64,000 nucleotides of DNA from Thalassoroseus pseudoceratinae (GCF_011634775.1 NZ_JAALXT010000004.1:806001-870000); one strand, 5' to 3'; counted from the stretch's first letter, positions 8,759 to 17,980 are shown. Notes: generated by a model not told the origin, from the sequence alone. Program-made: numbers and translations.

Positions 8759-9439
8759 ATGATTCGGTTTGGCACAGGATTAATCGCCGCTTTGATGTTG
8801 GTTGGCAGCTTGCAGGCTCAAGATGCCCCCGGTCTGGAAACCAACAAGAAGAAAGTCAGTTATGCCGTTGGCCGAAGCATCGGCCAGAATCTGGCTCAAC
8901 GTGGTGCCGATTTCGATAACACGGCGTTGTTTCAAGGCATCCGCGATGCACTCGCCGGCAAAGATTCTCCGCTGACCGATGAGCAGGTTCAAACCGCTTT
9001 CACGGCGTTCCAAGAAGAAATCGCCAAAGCAGCGATGACCAAAAGCGAAGCCTACTTGGCTGAGAACAAGAAGAAAGAGGGCGTGAAAACGACCGACAGC
9101 GGACTGCAATACAAAGTCATGAAACAAGGTACCGGTGCGGCTCCCAAAGCCAATAGCGTGGTCAAAGTGCATTACCATGGCACCCTGCCCGACGGGACCG
9201 TCTTCGACAGCTCTGTCAATCGTAAACAACCGGCCACGTTCCCTGTGAACCGGGTCATCAAGGGTTGGACCGAAGCTCTGCAAATGATGAAAGTCGGCGC
9301 CAAATGGCAATTGGTCATTCCGCCGGAACTTGCCTACGGCAAATCGGGTTCGCAAGGTGCGATTGGCCCAAATCAGGTGCTGATCTTCGACGTGGAATTG
9401 CTCGGAATCGAAGAAGCCGGAGCAGCCGCTCCGAACTAG
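8759..9439 (+). CDS. Exported FKBP-type peptidyl-prolyl isomerase (FkpA/Mip-like)
   Basis: A 226-residue protein. A signal peptide (MIRFGTGLIAALMLVGSLQAQ) leads to an N-terminal helical dimerisation domain (VSYAVGRSIGQNLAQRG; about residues 30-110), then a C-terminal FKBP domain (about 125-218) with VKVHYHGTLPDGTVFDSS, FPVNRVIKGWTEALQMM and IPPELAYG. This is the Mip/FkpA layout: a periplasmic prolyl isomerase and chaperone for exported proteins. A strong terminator lies 145 bp downstream, so it is probably monocistronic. Confidence 0.95.
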   Translation: MIRFGTGLIAALMLVGSLQAQDAPGLETNKKKVSYAVGRSIGQNLAQRGADFDNTALFQGIRDALAGKDSPLTDEQVQTAFTAFQEEIAKAAMTKSEAYLAENKKKEGVKTTDSGLQYKVMKQGTGAAPKANSVVKVHYHGTLPDGTVFDSSVNRKQPATFPVNRVIKGWTEALQMMKVGAKWQLVIPPELAYGKSGSQGAIGPNQVLIFDVELLGIEEAGAAAPN

Positions 9440-9584
9440 GACCGATCGGTTTTGCTCGTTGCGAGGCCTGTCTCGTGAAGATCAAAAACCGAAGGTTCCT
9501 TAAAGTCCACTGTGGACATAGAAGATCGCAATTCGGTCTCAGATATATCTAGCGAAATTTCGCAGCGTGATTTTCGTATTCATG

Positions 9585-9614
9585 GCCCTGGGTTGACATG
9601 CCTAGGGCTTTTTT
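9585..9614 (+). terminator. Rho-independent terminator
   Basis: An 8-bp stem (GCCCTGGG/CCTAGGGC, one G-U) with an 8-nt loop is followed by TTTTTT, between the FKBP gene and hemW. It closely resembles the hairpin at 6593-6617, including the trailing TTTTTTCGTG. Confidence 0.85.
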
Positions 9615-9635
9615 CGTGTAGAGAGTTTTCCTCCG

Positions 9636-10760
9636 ATGCCCCCGCAAGCCGCCTATTTGCATGTGCCGTTTTGCGTGCATCGGTGTGGCTATTGTGATTT
9701 CACTGTCGTCGCCGGTCGAGACGATTTGATCCCGGCTTTTCTCACGGCGATGGAACGGGAGTTATCTTCGCTGGGCGAACCGCAGCCCGTGCGAACTCTG
9801 TTCCTCGGAGGTGGCACACCGACGCATTTGCCCCCCAATGCACTACGACAGTTCCTTGCTGTTGCGACATCTTGGTTTCCGCTTATGACGGATGGGGAAT
9901 TCTCTGTGGAAGCCAATCCCGCGGATTTGACCAACGAGAAAATCACGCTACTGGCGGATTCAGGCGTGAACCGTGTGAGCCTGGGGGCACAATCATTCGA
10001 TACCGGTGCCCTGTCGGTCCTCGAACGCGACCACTCCCCTGGCCGCATCGCCGACGTGGTGCGGGCGTTGCAATCCGCTGGGATCACGAATGTCTCCCTC
10101 GACCTGATTTTCGGTGTGCCGGGACAGTCTTTGGACTCCTGGCGGGATTCGCTCAAGCAAGCCATCGAACTCGAACCGAAACACATCTCGACGTACGGTC
10201 TGACGATCGAAAAAGGAACCGCGTTTTGGAACCGGGTCGCCAAAGACCAGTTGCAAACGCTGCCAGACGAACTCGAACGAGCCATGTATGCCGCTGCAAT
10301 GGACGATCTGTCGGCTGCAGGTTTCGAGCAGTATGAACTCTCCAACTTCGCAAAACCGGGATTCGTCTGTCGCCATAACCAAACGTATTGGCAAGGCGAG
10401 CCGTACTACGGTTTCGGTCCCGGAGCCGCTCGGTATTTGAACGGTACCCGGGAAACGAATCATCGCAGCGTGTCTACGTGGCTGCGACGGATCGAAGCTG
10501 GTGAGTCGGCAGTGATGGACTCCGAAACGCTTTCACCGAGGGATCGGGCCCACGAACGATTGGCGTTGGGTTTGCGAATGATGGCCGGAATCGACATCGA
10601 CGAATTTGCGTCGAGCACGGGCTTCACCATCGAAGAGCTTGCCGGATTGGCAATCGAGACTCATCGTGCCAACGGATTTCTCGAAGTGCACGCAGGACGG
10701 CTGCGACTCACGCGAGAAGGCCGATTCGTCGCGGATACCATTACCGTTGATATGCTGTAA
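9636..10760 (+). CDS. hemW: Radical SAM haem chaperone HemW-like protein
   Basis: A 374-residue protein with the radical-SAM cluster motif C13-x3-C17-x2-C20 (FCVHRCGYCDF), the SAM-binding GGGTPTHLP, SVEANPADLT, NRVSLGAQSFD and a C-terminal HemW domain. The fourth nearby Cys seen in many coproporphyrinogen oxidases (CxxxCxxCxC) is absent here (CDF), which favours HemW, a haem-inserting chaperone, over the oxygen-independent oxidase HemN. It starts 22 bp after a terminator and is followed after 94 bp by a sugar-phosphate isomerase-like gene. Confidence 0.93.
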   Translation: MPPQAAYLHVPFCVHRCGYCDFTVVAGRDDLIPAFLTAMERELSSLGEPQPVRTLFLGGGTPTHLPPNALRQFLAVATSWFPLMTDGEFSVEANPADLTNEKITLLADSGVNRVSLGAQSFDTGALSVLERDHSPGRIADVVRALQSAGITNVSLDLIFGVPGQSLDSWRDSLKQAIELEPKHISTYGLTIEKGTAFWNRVAKDQLQTLPDELERAMYAAAMDDLSAAGFEQYELSNFAKPGFVCRHNQTYWQGEPYYGFGPGAARYLNGTRETNHRSVSTWLRRIEAGESAVMDSETLSPRDRAHERLALGLRMMAGIDIDEFASSTGFTIEELAGLAIETHRANGFLEVHAGRLRLTREGRFVADTITVDML

Positions 10761-10854
10761 TCAGTTTGCGTCGCTGGTTCGATGGAGACCGGCCGCGAAT
10801 CCAGCTATGATAACCGTTGAGAACACTGATATAACGATTTGAGGATATGATCTC

Positions 10855-11706
10855 ATGGAACAATGGCCAATTGGCGTGTTTACGTCTGTCGATGCGGGTT
10901 TGGGAGTTCACCTGGATGTCGCTCAGGAACTCAAAATCCCCACCGTTCAGGTGCACGCGCCGCATCACGAGAACCGCACGGAGTTGGCGGCTCAGGATTT
11001 CTTGAATCGCTGTGAGAAAGCCGGCATCAAAGTGACGGCGGTCTTCGGCGGTTTTGAAGGCGAGAGCTACGCCGACATCCCCACGACGGTCAAAACCGTT
11101 GGTCTCGTCCCCGAAGCCAGCCGGGCGAGCCGCGTCGCCGAGATGAAAGAAATCTCCGACTTCGCCCGCAGCTTGCAATGCGATACCGTCGCTCTGCACA
11201 TCGGCTTCGTGCCGGAAGACCGCGATAGTGCCGAGTATAAATCGCTCATCGAAGCAACGCAGGATTTGCTTGACCACATCAAAGGGAACGGTCAGCAATT
11301 GAACTTGGAAACCGGCCAGGAAACCGCCGATCACCTGCTGGATTTCATCGAAGACGTGGGACGGGACAACCTGTTCATCAACTTCGATCCCGCCAACATG
11401 ATTCTCTACGGCACGGGCGACCCGATTGCCGCACTGAAGAAGGTCAGCAAGTTCGTTCGCAGCGTGCATTGCAAAGATGGTGTCTGGGCGGCTGAGGGCA
11501 AACGTGGTCAGGAATTCGGTTCCGAAGTGCCATTGGGTCAAGGTGACGTCGGTATGGAAAACTACCTGCGAACGCTGAAGGAAATCGGTTACACCGGACC
11601 GTTGACGATTGAACGCGAAATCGCTCACGATCGCGTTCGCCAGAAGGCCGACATCGGTGAAGCCGTCAGTTTGCTGACGGAACTCAAGCAAAAAATCCTC
11701 GGTTAA
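10855..11706 (+). CDS. Sugar phosphate isomerase/epimerase (TIM-barrel) family protein
   Basis: A 283-residue xylose-isomerase-like TIM barrel. Conserved features are an N-terminal strand leading to HAPHHENR, LHIGFVPED in the middle, LNLETGQETADHLL (metal-ligand Glu), INFDPANMILYG (metal-ligand Asp), VHCKDGVW (His ligand) and LTIEREIAHD (Glu) near the end. These are the metal ligands of the AP endonuclease 2/sugar epimerase superfamily. The substrate cannot be told; planctomycetes carry many such genes. A small membrane-protein gene follows 20 bp later and is probably co-transcribed. Confidence 0.88.
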   Translation: MEQWPIGVFTSVDAGLGVHLDVAQELKIPTVQVHAPHHENRTELAAQDFLNRCEKAGIKVTAVFGGFEGESYADIPTTVKTVGLVPEASRASRVAEMKEISDFARSLQCDTVALHIGFVPEDRDSAEYKSLIEATQDLLDHIKGNGQQLNLETGQETADHLLDFIEDVGRDNLFINFDPANMILYGTGDPIAALKKVSKFVRSVHCKDGVWAAEGKRGQEFGSEVPLGQGDVGMENYLRTLKEIGYTGPLTIEREIAHDRVRQKADIGEAVSLLTELKQKILG

Positions 11707-11726
11707 CCTGCGAAAGGTTGCCTGCA

Positions 11727-12125
11727 ATGCTCAATAAGATCCTGGCTGTCGGATTGGGGTTTGGTGCGGGGTTTCTCGTCGTCGGTTTGGCGATGTTCAT
11801 CTCGAGCCTGATCTATCCGCCGCCAAAGGATCTGGACATGCAAGACCGGGAGGCGATGACCTCATTCGTCCAATCCCTGCCGGTCGGAGCATTCCTCGTT
11901 GTGCTTCTCGGTCATGCGTCCGGCGCTTTGGTCGGCGGGTTCGTTTGTGGACTCATCAGCAACGAGGTTTGGCAACTTGGCCCCCTGATCGTCGGGGTGG
12001 GATTTCTCTTGAGTGGAATTCTGAATCTTCGAATGGTGCCGCATCCGACATGGTTCGCGGCACTCGATTTGCTGTTATATCTCCCAGCTGCCTGGTTGGG
12101 CGGCTACTTTTCGACGTTACTCTGA
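11727..12125 (+). CDS. Small integral membrane protein
   Basis: A 132-residue hydrophobic protein with about four membrane segments: residues ~7-28 (VGLGFGAGFLVVGLAMFISSL), a helix beginning FLVVLLGHASGALVGGFVCG, one in LGPLIVGVGFLLSGILNL, and LDLLLYLPAAWLGGYF at the C-terminus. The ATG at 11727 has GAAAGG at 9-nt spacing; the TTG three codons upstream is less likely. Function unknown. It directly follows the sugar isomerase-like gene. Confidence 0.75.
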   Translation: MLNKILAVGLGFGAGFLVVGLAMFISSLIYPPPKDLDMQDREAMTSFVQSLPVGAFLVVLLGHASGALVGGFVCGLISNEVWQLGPLIVGVGFLLSGILNLRMVPHPTWFAALDLLLYLPAAWLGGYFSTLL

Positions 12126-12180
12126 CTCGATGTGGCGTCGTGGAACCGTTTGAACAGCTCACCAAACGAAGGAACCGACG

Positions 12181-12561
12181 ATGTCTTTATTCGCTCATGA
12201 AGGTGCCCCCAACGATCCGGTCGGACGCGCGGTCGCCGCATTCGATCGCCAGAGTCAAGCCGAAGCTGCCGTCCAATCGTTGGTCGATGGCGGGTTTCCG
12301 AGAGAGGAAATCCATTTTAGCCATGGTCGCAACGACGCCAGCAAGGTTGACTCGACCCCACATTGGTTTGCCGACATCGACGACGAAATTGAATGGTACA
12401 AACGCAAACTCGAAAATGGCGGCAGCGTGGTTTCCGCTCCCGTGAATGACAAAGAAACCCTAAAACAAGTGCACGAAATCTACCTCGAATCCGGCGCTCG
12501 TATGATGACCCACTTCGGTAACTGGATCACCGAAACGGAAAATCTGGACGAGGAACGATAA
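12181..12561 (+). CDS. Small soluble protein resembling general stress protein 17M family
   Basis: A 126-residue acidic protein. The N-terminal part (RAVAAFDRQSQAEAAVQSLVDGGFPREEI) resembles the ferredoxin-like domain found in general stress protein 17M/YflT proteins. The C-terminal part contains GGSVVSAPVNDKE and a helix carrying HEIYLESGARMM. No catalytic residues are evident. Family resemblance is moderate and the role is unknown. It sits 55 bp after a membrane-protein gene on the same strand. Confidence 0.65.
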   Translation: MSLFAHEGAPNDPVGRAVAAFDRQSQAEAAVQSLVDGGFPREEIHFSHGRNDASKVDSTPHWFADIDDEIEWYKRKLENGGSVVSAPVNDKETLKQVHEIYLESGARMMTHFGNWITETENLDEER

Positions 12562-12584
12562 TCCTCGCCGCGGAAGAATCCGTC

Positions 12585-12686
12585 ATGACGACCGGCCGGA
12601 AGTGGGTTTGGGATTTGATTGTGTTCGGCATTCCCATCACAATCAGTGGGGTACTGCCCATCGTGCAGAGACTTCGAAATCTTTGA
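12585..12686 (+). CDS. Possible 33-residue membrane microprotein
   Basis: An ATG at 12585 with GGAAG at 8-nt spacing opens 33 codons ending TGA at 12684-12686. The product starts MTTGRKWVWDL, has one hydrophobic segment (LIVFGIPITISGVLPIV) and ends in a basic RLRNL, the layout of single-pass bacterial microproteins. It fills the gap between two plus-strand genes. The supporting signals are only RBS, composition and position. Confidence 0.35.
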   Translation: MTTGRKWVWDLIVFGIPITISGVLPIVQRLRNL

Positions 12687-12725
12687 TCGCAACGAACAAC
12701 CCACGACGAATCACGGACCAGCCCC

Positions 12726-13724
12726 ATGAAAGCCGCGTTCTTCACCGAAACAGGTGATCCCGAAGTCATTCAATACGCCGATCTTCCCGACCCCGCACTG
12801 GGACCGACCGAGGTTCTGGTCCGAGTCGCTGCGGTCGCGGTGAACCCAATCGACACCTACCTGCGAAGCGGAGCGATCAAGCTCGAACTGCCCTCACCCT
12901 ATGTCATCGGTTGCGATCTCGCTGGCACTGTTGAGGCAGTTGGCGATGAAGTCGAGATGTTCCAAGTTGGCGATCGGGTGTGGGGCAGTAATCAAGGGTT
13001 GATGGGGCGTCAGGGCACGTTTTCCGAGTTGGCCAGCGTCGACGAAAAATGGCTGTACCCCATTCCCGAAGGGATGGACGAAAAAACCGCTGCCGCCGGG
13101 GCATTGGTTGGCATCACTGCCCATCTTGGGTTGTTCCTCCACGCGGGTCTGCAACCAGGTGAGTTCGTGTTCGTCAACGGCGGCACGGGTGGCGTGGGGG
13201 CATCAGTGGTGCGATTGGCGAAGGCTTCGGGAGCCACCGTCATCGCAACCGTGGGCAGTGAGGAAAAGAAAAAACAGTGCGAAGCGTTGGGAGCCGATGT
13301 CGTTCTCGACTACCACTCATCAACACTCGATGACGACATCCAAGCCGCTGCCGAGAAAAACGGTGGAATCGACATTTGGTGGGAAACGCAACGCGAACCG
13401 ACCATCGAACGCACGATTGGCATGATGAAAAAACGCGGTCGCGTGGTCATCATGGCCGGTCGCGATGCCCGTCCCGATTTACCGATCGGTCCGTTCTACA
13501 CGAACGATCTCAAATTGGTCGGTTTTGCGATGTTCAATGCCACTCCCGACGAGCAACGAGTCGCCGCCGAGCATATCAATCGGCTATGGCTTGGCGGACA
13601 TTGGTCGGCGAGCGTCGGTCAAGTCTTCCCCCTCGCCGAAGCCGCCGCCGCCCACCGACTGCAAGAGGAAAACACACTCCAAAAGTCCGGCACGCTGCAA
13701 GGAAAAATCGTCCTAGAACCGTGA
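12726..13724 (+). CDS. NADPH:quinone oxidoreductase-like medium-chain dehydrogenase
   Basis: A 332-residue zinc-independent member of the medium-chain dehydrogenase/reductase family. The N-terminal GroES-like domain holds AAVAVNPIDTYLRSG and PYVIGCDLAGTVEAVGDEV. The Rossmann domain has FVNGGTGGVGASVVRLAKASG with the GxGGVG nucleotide loop. The structural-zinc Cys cluster of alcohol dehydrogenases is absent, as in QOR/zeta-crystallin enzymes. Likely reaction: NADPH-dependent one- or two-electron reduction of quinones or enones. It ends 43 bp from a convergent gene. Confidence 0.9.
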   Translation: MKAAFFTETGDPEVIQYADLPDPALGPTEVLVRVAAVAVNPIDTYLRSGAIKLELPSPYVIGCDLAGTVEAVGDEVEMFQVGDRVWGSNQGLMGRQGTFSELASVDEKWLYPIPEGMDEKTAAAGALVGITAHLGLFLHAGLQPGEFVFVNGGTGGVGASVVRLAKASGATVIATVGSEEKKKQCEALGADVVLDYHSSTLDDDIQAAAEKNGGIDIWWETQREPTIERTIGMMKKRGRVVIMAGRDARPDLPIGPFYTNDLKLVGFAMFNATPDEQRVAAEHINRLWLGGHWSASVGQVFPLAEAAAAHRLQEENTLQKSGTLQGKIVLEP

Positions 13725-13767
13725 CCAAGCCCGGATTGGGTGCCGGGACGAAGTCCGATGGCGTTTG

Positions 13768-14127
13768 TCATGTGAGGCCGTTTTCCTGGCGGAGACTTCG
13801 GCATTCGTTGCCGCCAAGTTCATAGTCGTGACAGATCTGGGGACGCCACTCGTAGTGTCGGCACTTTTTTGTCTGTGGATCATACCACAAACACTGCTCT
13901 TGCGGTTCTTGTCCCCGTTGCAGACCGAGGAAGTGCCGATCGAGTTCCTCGGCCAACTCCGCCGGAAAATTGGGGCGGCGATACGGGTGCGGTCCTAGCA
14001 AACGGGGCATCGATCGCAGCAACATGGCCGGCGAACCGATGCCCTGACAACACAGTCCGCAATCGTCGCAAGAGTCAACGGTGAGAATCGGTAACCGATC
14101 ATCACCCGAGTTCGAAGCGGCTGTCAT
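13768..14127 (-). CDS. YkgJ-type cysteine cluster protein
   Basis: A 119-residue protein with the Cys-rich signature of the YkgJ/zinc- or iron-chelating family: DSCDDCGLCCQGIG near residue 20, then CLWYD, KKCRHYEWRPQICHDYELGG and a final NEC. These Cys residues are expected to bind Fe-S or zinc; the biological role of the family is poorly known. Its ATG overlaps the stop of the upstream LRR gene by four bases (ATGA), so translation is coupled. Confidence 0.88.
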   Translation of the reverse strand: MTAASNSGDDRLPILTVDSCDDCGLCCQGIGSPAMLLRSMPRLLGPHPYRRPNFPAELAEELDRHFLGLQRGQEPQEQCLWYDPQTKKCRHYEWRPQICHDYELGGNECRSLRQENGLT

Positions 14128-14816
14128 TTCTTGGGTTTGTCTTCCTTCTTAGGTTCTTCCTTCTTAGGTTCGTCTTTCTTCGGGGCTTCTTTTTTGGGCT
14201 CCGGCTTTTTGGCGTCTTCTTTTTTGGGCTCTTCTTTCTTCTCGGGTTCGGGTTTGGCGAGGGACAAACCGCGGATGACGACGATCTCCGGCAGCGTCTT
14301 TTTCAGCGTTTCCACACCGGCGTCGGTCACTTCCGTTTGCCAGAGATACACCTTCTTGAGATTCTTCAGCCCAGTGAGATGTTGCAGCCCGGCGTCCGTG
14401 ACTTTCGTTCCATAGAGATTGAGATACGCCAACTTCTCCAGTTTCGCCAAATGCTTCAAAGCACCGTCGCCGATTGACGTTTGTTCGAGATGCAAACGGA
14501 CCAACTCCTGAGCATTCGCGATGTGAGCCAACCCGGCATCGGTAATGGCCGTGCCACGCAAATTCAGGGCGTACAGCTTCGGCATTTTCGCGAGCGGTGC
14601 CAATTGTTCGTCCTTCACCTCACTGTCGGCGAGATGGAACGCAACATCAAGTCGGTTATCGTTTTGCGCGATTTCCATGACGCTGCCGCCGGACTTGCGA
14701 ACCTGCTCGATCGCTTGCTTTTCCGTCGCAGAATGCTCGGCGGGTTTGTCGTCCGCCGCCTCGGATTGCGAAACGGCTGCCACGAGCGAAATCGTTAGAA
14801 GCCATACGAGTCGCAT
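14124..14816 (-). CDS. Exported leucine-rich repeat protein with Lys/Glu/Pro tail
   Basis: A 230-residue protein with a signal peptide (MRLVWLLTISLVAAVSQSEA), then about five leucine-rich repeats of about 24 residues (LYALNLRGTAITDAGLAHI, LVRLHLEQTSIGDGALKHL, LAYLNLYGTKVTDAGLQHL, LKKVYLWQTEVTDAGVETL). The last ~45 residues are a low-complexity run built on KKEEPKK and KKDEPKK. The start at 14816 has a textbook GAGGAGG at 7-nt spacing; the 27-residue longer frame is rejected. Similar short LRR proteins are expanded in planctomycetes. Ligand unknown. The YkgJ gene overlaps its stop codon. Confidence 0.88.
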   Translation of the reverse strand: MRLVWLLTISLVAAVSQSEAADDKPAEHSATEKQAIEQVRKSGGSVMEIAQNDNRLDVAFHLADSEVKDEQLAPLAKMPKLYALNLRGTAITDAGLAHIANAQELVRLHLEQTSIGDGALKHLAKLEKLAYLNLYGTKVTDAGLQHLTGLKNLKKVYLWQTEVTDAGVETLKKTLPEIVVIRGLSLAKPEPEKKEEPKKEDAKKPEPKKEAPKKDEPKKEEPKKEDKPKK

Positions 14817-15046
14817 GAGTATCCTCCTCAAAATCAGTGTGGAAATGTGGTGAATCGAACGCGGGCAGTGTAACGCGCAGCGGCCCCAGGTTTCCACCGG
14901 ATCGATAACCTCCGATGCATTTCAAATTTGGGCGGTGCCGGAACTGGTCTCGCGGCGTTGGGCGGGATTCGCTACCCTTTGCGCCCGAAGTGATCGGAAG
15001 CCGTATTCCGTCACGTTTCGTCTGTTTCGAGATTCCTTTGGTTTCC

Positions 15047-15895
15047 ATGGCGAGCGATACAGCAGCCCCTCAACCACACAGTTTAACCGTTTCTCTCGGA
15101 GCGGTCGTGCTGCGGGCTGTCATAGCCGTCGGCGACTTGGGCGTGTTCGCCGGTCGTATGCTGAAATGGCTCTTCATTCGTCGTCCTCGTGCTTCGGTTT
15201 TGATGCCGAGCCTGTACGACATTGGTTTTCGCAGCATCCCCGTCGTTTTCGTCACGGGACTGTTCATCGGAATGGTTTTGTCGGTTCAGACCTACACGCA
15301 ATTCAAAGCCATGGGGATGGAGAACCGGCTCGGTTCGATCATCACGATGACGTTGGTCAGCGAACTCGGCCCGGTCCTGGCGGCGACGATGCTTGCCGGT
15401 CGTGTCGGGAGTGCGATGGCAGCCGAATTAGGCACGATGCGTGTGACCGAACAAATCGAAGCCGTCCGTGCTCTGGGCGCGAACCCGATTCAATACCTCG
15501 TTGTGCCGCGATTTCTGGCGTGCTTCCTGATGATTCCCATGCTAACCGGGCTGTCGGATATTCTTGGCATTCTCGGCGGTTGGTTGTACAGCGTGCAGGT
15601 TCTTGGAATCAACAACTTTCACTATTGGCATCACGCGGTTGGGTATGTGGCTCCGTTCGACATCATGAGCGGCTTGTTCAAAAGCGTGTTTTTCGGTGCC
15701 ACCATCGCGATCGTGGCCTGTCATCGCGGGTTTCACTGCGGAGCCGGTGCCGAAGGCGTGGGGCGAGCCGCGACCGAATCGTTCGTGGTTTCGTTCATGC
15801 TGATCCTCATTCTCGATTTCCTCTTGAATGTGTTGATCAATACGTTTTACCAAGTCGCGTGGTCCAACAATCCCACTTTGGCCGTCGTCTTTTAA
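15047..15895 (+). CDS. mlaE: MlaE-family ABC lipid transporter permease
   Basis: A 282-residue integral membrane protein. The MlaE signatures are present: [57 protein letters not shown] (split across the coupling region) and [13 protein letters not shown]. With the next two genes it forms the inner-membrane Mla-type complex that moves phospholipids between the inner and outer membranes. ATG 15047 gives family length; the frame stays open upstream to 14915. MlaF follows 15 bp later. Confidence 0.93.
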   Translation: MASDTAAPQPHSLTVSLGAVVLRAVIAVGDLGVFAGRMLKWLFIRRPRASVLMPSLYDIGFRSIPVVFVTGLFIGMVLSVQTYTQFKAMGMENRLGSIITMTLVSELGPVLAATMLAGRVGSAMAAELGTMRVTEQIEAVRALGANPIQYLVVPRFLACFLMIPMLTGLSDILGILGGWLYSVQVLGINNFHYWHHAVGYVAPFDIMSGLFKSVFFGATIAIVACHRGFHCGAGAEGVGRAATESFVVSFMLILILDFLLNVLINTFYQVAWSNNPTLAVVF

Positions 15896-15910
15896 ATCGC
15901 TGATTTCTCA

Positions 15911-16720
15911 ATGCACACGCCTCTTTCTATCCAACCAGTGATCGAATTGCAGAACGTCACGCAGATCTTCGGATCGCAGACGATCTTGCAAGATGTGTCG
16001 TTGCAGGTTCAGGGTGGCGAGACGTTGGTGCTCATCGGTGAAAGCGGTTGCGGCAAAAGCGTGACCATGAAACTGATGATGGCCCTGCTCCAACCGACGC
16101 ACGGCCAAGTCATTTGGAATGGTCGCCCCGTGGCCGATCGGAACGAAACCGAATTGGTCCACGACCGCCTCAAGTTCGGCTACCTCTTTCAAGGGGCGGC
16201 CTTGTTCGACAGCTTGACGATCTTCGAGAACGTCGCTTTCGGACTCCGACAGAACACACGAATGAAAGATCGAGAAATCGAGCAAATCGTACTCGATCGA
16301 CTCCAGGAAGTCGGGTTGCCCAAACACGTCGCGACTCGCAAACCGGCGGAACTTTCCGGCGGGATGAAAAAACGGGTGGGCTTGGCACGTGCGTTGGCAT
16401 TGCGTCCAGATGTGATGTTCTACGACGAACCCACGACCGGTCTCGACCCGATCATGAGCGACGTGATCAACGAACTCATTTTGCGAGTCCGCGAACAACG
16501 TCCGGTGACGAGTATTGTCGTCACGCACGACATGCGAACGGTCGAGAAAATCGCCGACCGCATTGTGATGTTCTTCCCCCGGACCCGACTTGCCGCCGAC
16601 GATCCGCAGATCATTTTCGAAGGGCAATTCCTCGAAGCCATGGAATCGCCCGACCCACGTGTCTCGCAGTTCGTCCGTGGCGAAGCGCGAGAGCGATTGG
16701 AAGAAATTTTAGTCAGCTAG
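15911..16720 (+). CDS. mlaF: MlaF-family ABC transporter ATPase
   Basis: A 269-residue ABC ATPase. Walker A is [12 protein letters not shown], the Q-loop [14 protein letters not shown], the signature [17 protein letters not shown], Walker [14 protein letters not shown], and the H-loop [18 protein letters not shown] and the ...[17 protein letters not shown] stretch are typical of Mla/Mce-linked ATPases. It powers the MlaE permease encoded just upstream; the MlaD gene follows after 72 bp. Confidence 0.95.
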   Translation: MHTPLSIQPVIELQNVTQIFGSQTILQDVSLQVQGGETLVLIGESGCGKSVTMKLMMALLQPTHGQVIWNGRPVADRNETELVHDRLKFGYLFQGAALFDSLTIFENVAFGLRQNTRMKDREIEQIVLDRLQEVGLPKHVATRKPAELSGGMKKRVGLARALALRPDVMFYDEPTTGLDPIMSDVINELILRVREQRPVTSIVVTHDMRTVEKIADRIVMFFPRTRLAADDPQIIFEGQFLEAMESPDPRVSQFVRGEARERLEEILVS

Positions 16721-16792
16721 TACCGAGACAGAGATCGGGTGGAAGAACGACTGTTTCACCGCTCGAAATCTGTTCCTCTGATGGAGTTCAAC

Positions 16793-17980
16793 ATGACGGA
16801 ACGACAACTCCAATTTCGCGTGGGATTGTTCGTCATCCTTTCGGGTGCGGCGATTGCGGGCATGGTGTTCTACTTCGGCGAAATCGCCCAGATGTGGGAA
16901 CCACGCTATCCACTTGTTGTGCATTTCGAGAATGCTCCCGGCGTCTATCCGGGCACACCGGTCCGCCGCAATGGCATCGCCATCGGCAAAGTGCAGGAGG
17001 TCGTGTTCGACGAGCACCGTGGCGGTGTGCTGACGTTGCTTTCCATCGAAGGGAAACATCGACTCCGCAAAGACGCCAAACCACGAATCATGAGATCAAT
17101 CTTGGGAGATTCCTCGATCGACTTCGCACCGGGGTTGGCTCAGGAATTTTTCGTTGAAGGCGAGCGGATCGACGGTGTCGCCCCGCCCGAACCGATGGAA
17201 ATCGTCGCGCGGATGGAAGAGAACGTGACCACGTCGCTGGTCTCCTTCGAAAAAACCAGTTCCGAGTGGCGGAAAGTCGGTGAGCAGCTCAACAACCTCA
17301 TGGACACCAACCAAGGGCAACTGGAGGAAGTGATTGTTCGCACCTCGCAATCCTTGGAAGAGTTCAGCCTCGCGATGCGGAAAACCCAACAAACGCTGAC
17401 CAACGCCAATCAGATCCTTGGCGACCCGGAAAGCCAACGAGCCTTGAAAACCGCGCTGGAAGCGTTACCACAACTCGTGGACGAAACTCGTGGGGCGATC
17501 GGTTCGGTGCGGACGGCCGTGGTGACGGCGGACAAAAACCTCTCCAACTTGGAGCGTGCTACGCAACCGCTCGCCAAGCGGACCGCGTCGATTGTGCTGC
17601 GATTGGACAACACACTCGCGAACTTGGAAGCCGTTTCCCAAGACGTCAATGTGCTGACCAATCTCGCCGCCCAGGAGAACGGCACGCTCCGCAAGTTCGC
17701 GACCGATCCCACGCTGTATCAAAATCTCAATCAGACTGCCGAAATGTTGACGCTTCTCATGCGGAACCTCGAACCGATTCTGCACGACGCTCGCATCTTC
17801 AGCGACAAAGTCGCCCGACACCCGGAAGTGCTAGGAATCAGCGGTGCATTGGCCCCGAGTTCCGGCGTGAAACAATCGGGCGTTCGGCAAACCAACTTCG
17901 AGCAACCGTCGGCGGCTCCGAAAGGCAAACCGACCCCACAACGAACCGTGGGACGCCCCAGCAATTATGGACGGAATTGA
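16793..17980 (+). CDS. mlaD: MlaD/MCE-domain lipid transport protein
   Basis: A 395-residue protein. One N-terminal membrane anchor (about residues 10-30, FRVGLFVILSGAAIAGMVFYF), an MCE domain (about 35-125: APGVYPGTPVRRNGIAIGKV, GDSSIDFAPG), then a long predicted helical/coiled-coil region (about 150-350) and a Pro/Gln-rich end. E. coli MlaD is about 180 residues, so this is closer to Mce/PqiB-like long-helix forms that can build a periplasmic tunnel. ATG 16793 with GGAG at 6-nt spacing is preferred to the ATG 12 nt upstream. No mlaB or mlaC is adjacent. Confidence 0.9.
   Translation: MTERQLQFRVGLFVILSGAAIAGMVFYFGEIAQMWEPRYPLVVHFENAPGVYPGTPVRRNGIAIGKVQEVVFDEHRGGVLTLLSIEGKHRLRKDAKPRIMRSILGDSSIDFAPGLAQEFFVEGERIDGVAPPEPMEIVARMEENVTTSLVSFEKTSSEWRKVGEQLNNLMDTNQGQLEEVIVRTSQSLEEFSLAMRKTQQTLTNANQILGDPESQRALKTALEALPQLVDETRGAIGSVRTAVVTADKNLSNLERATQPLAKRTASIVLRLDNTLANLEAVSQDVNVLTNLAAQENGTLRKFATDPTLYQNLNQTAEMLTLLMRNLEPILHDARIFSDKVARHPEVLGISGALAPSSGVKQSGVRQTNFEQPSAAPKGKPTPQRTVGRPSNYGRN

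Noticed and set aside
16048-17157. 369-codon plus-strand frame overlapping mlaF and mlaD
   Set aside because: Out-of-frame shadow of two confidently identified genes; very Arg-rich.
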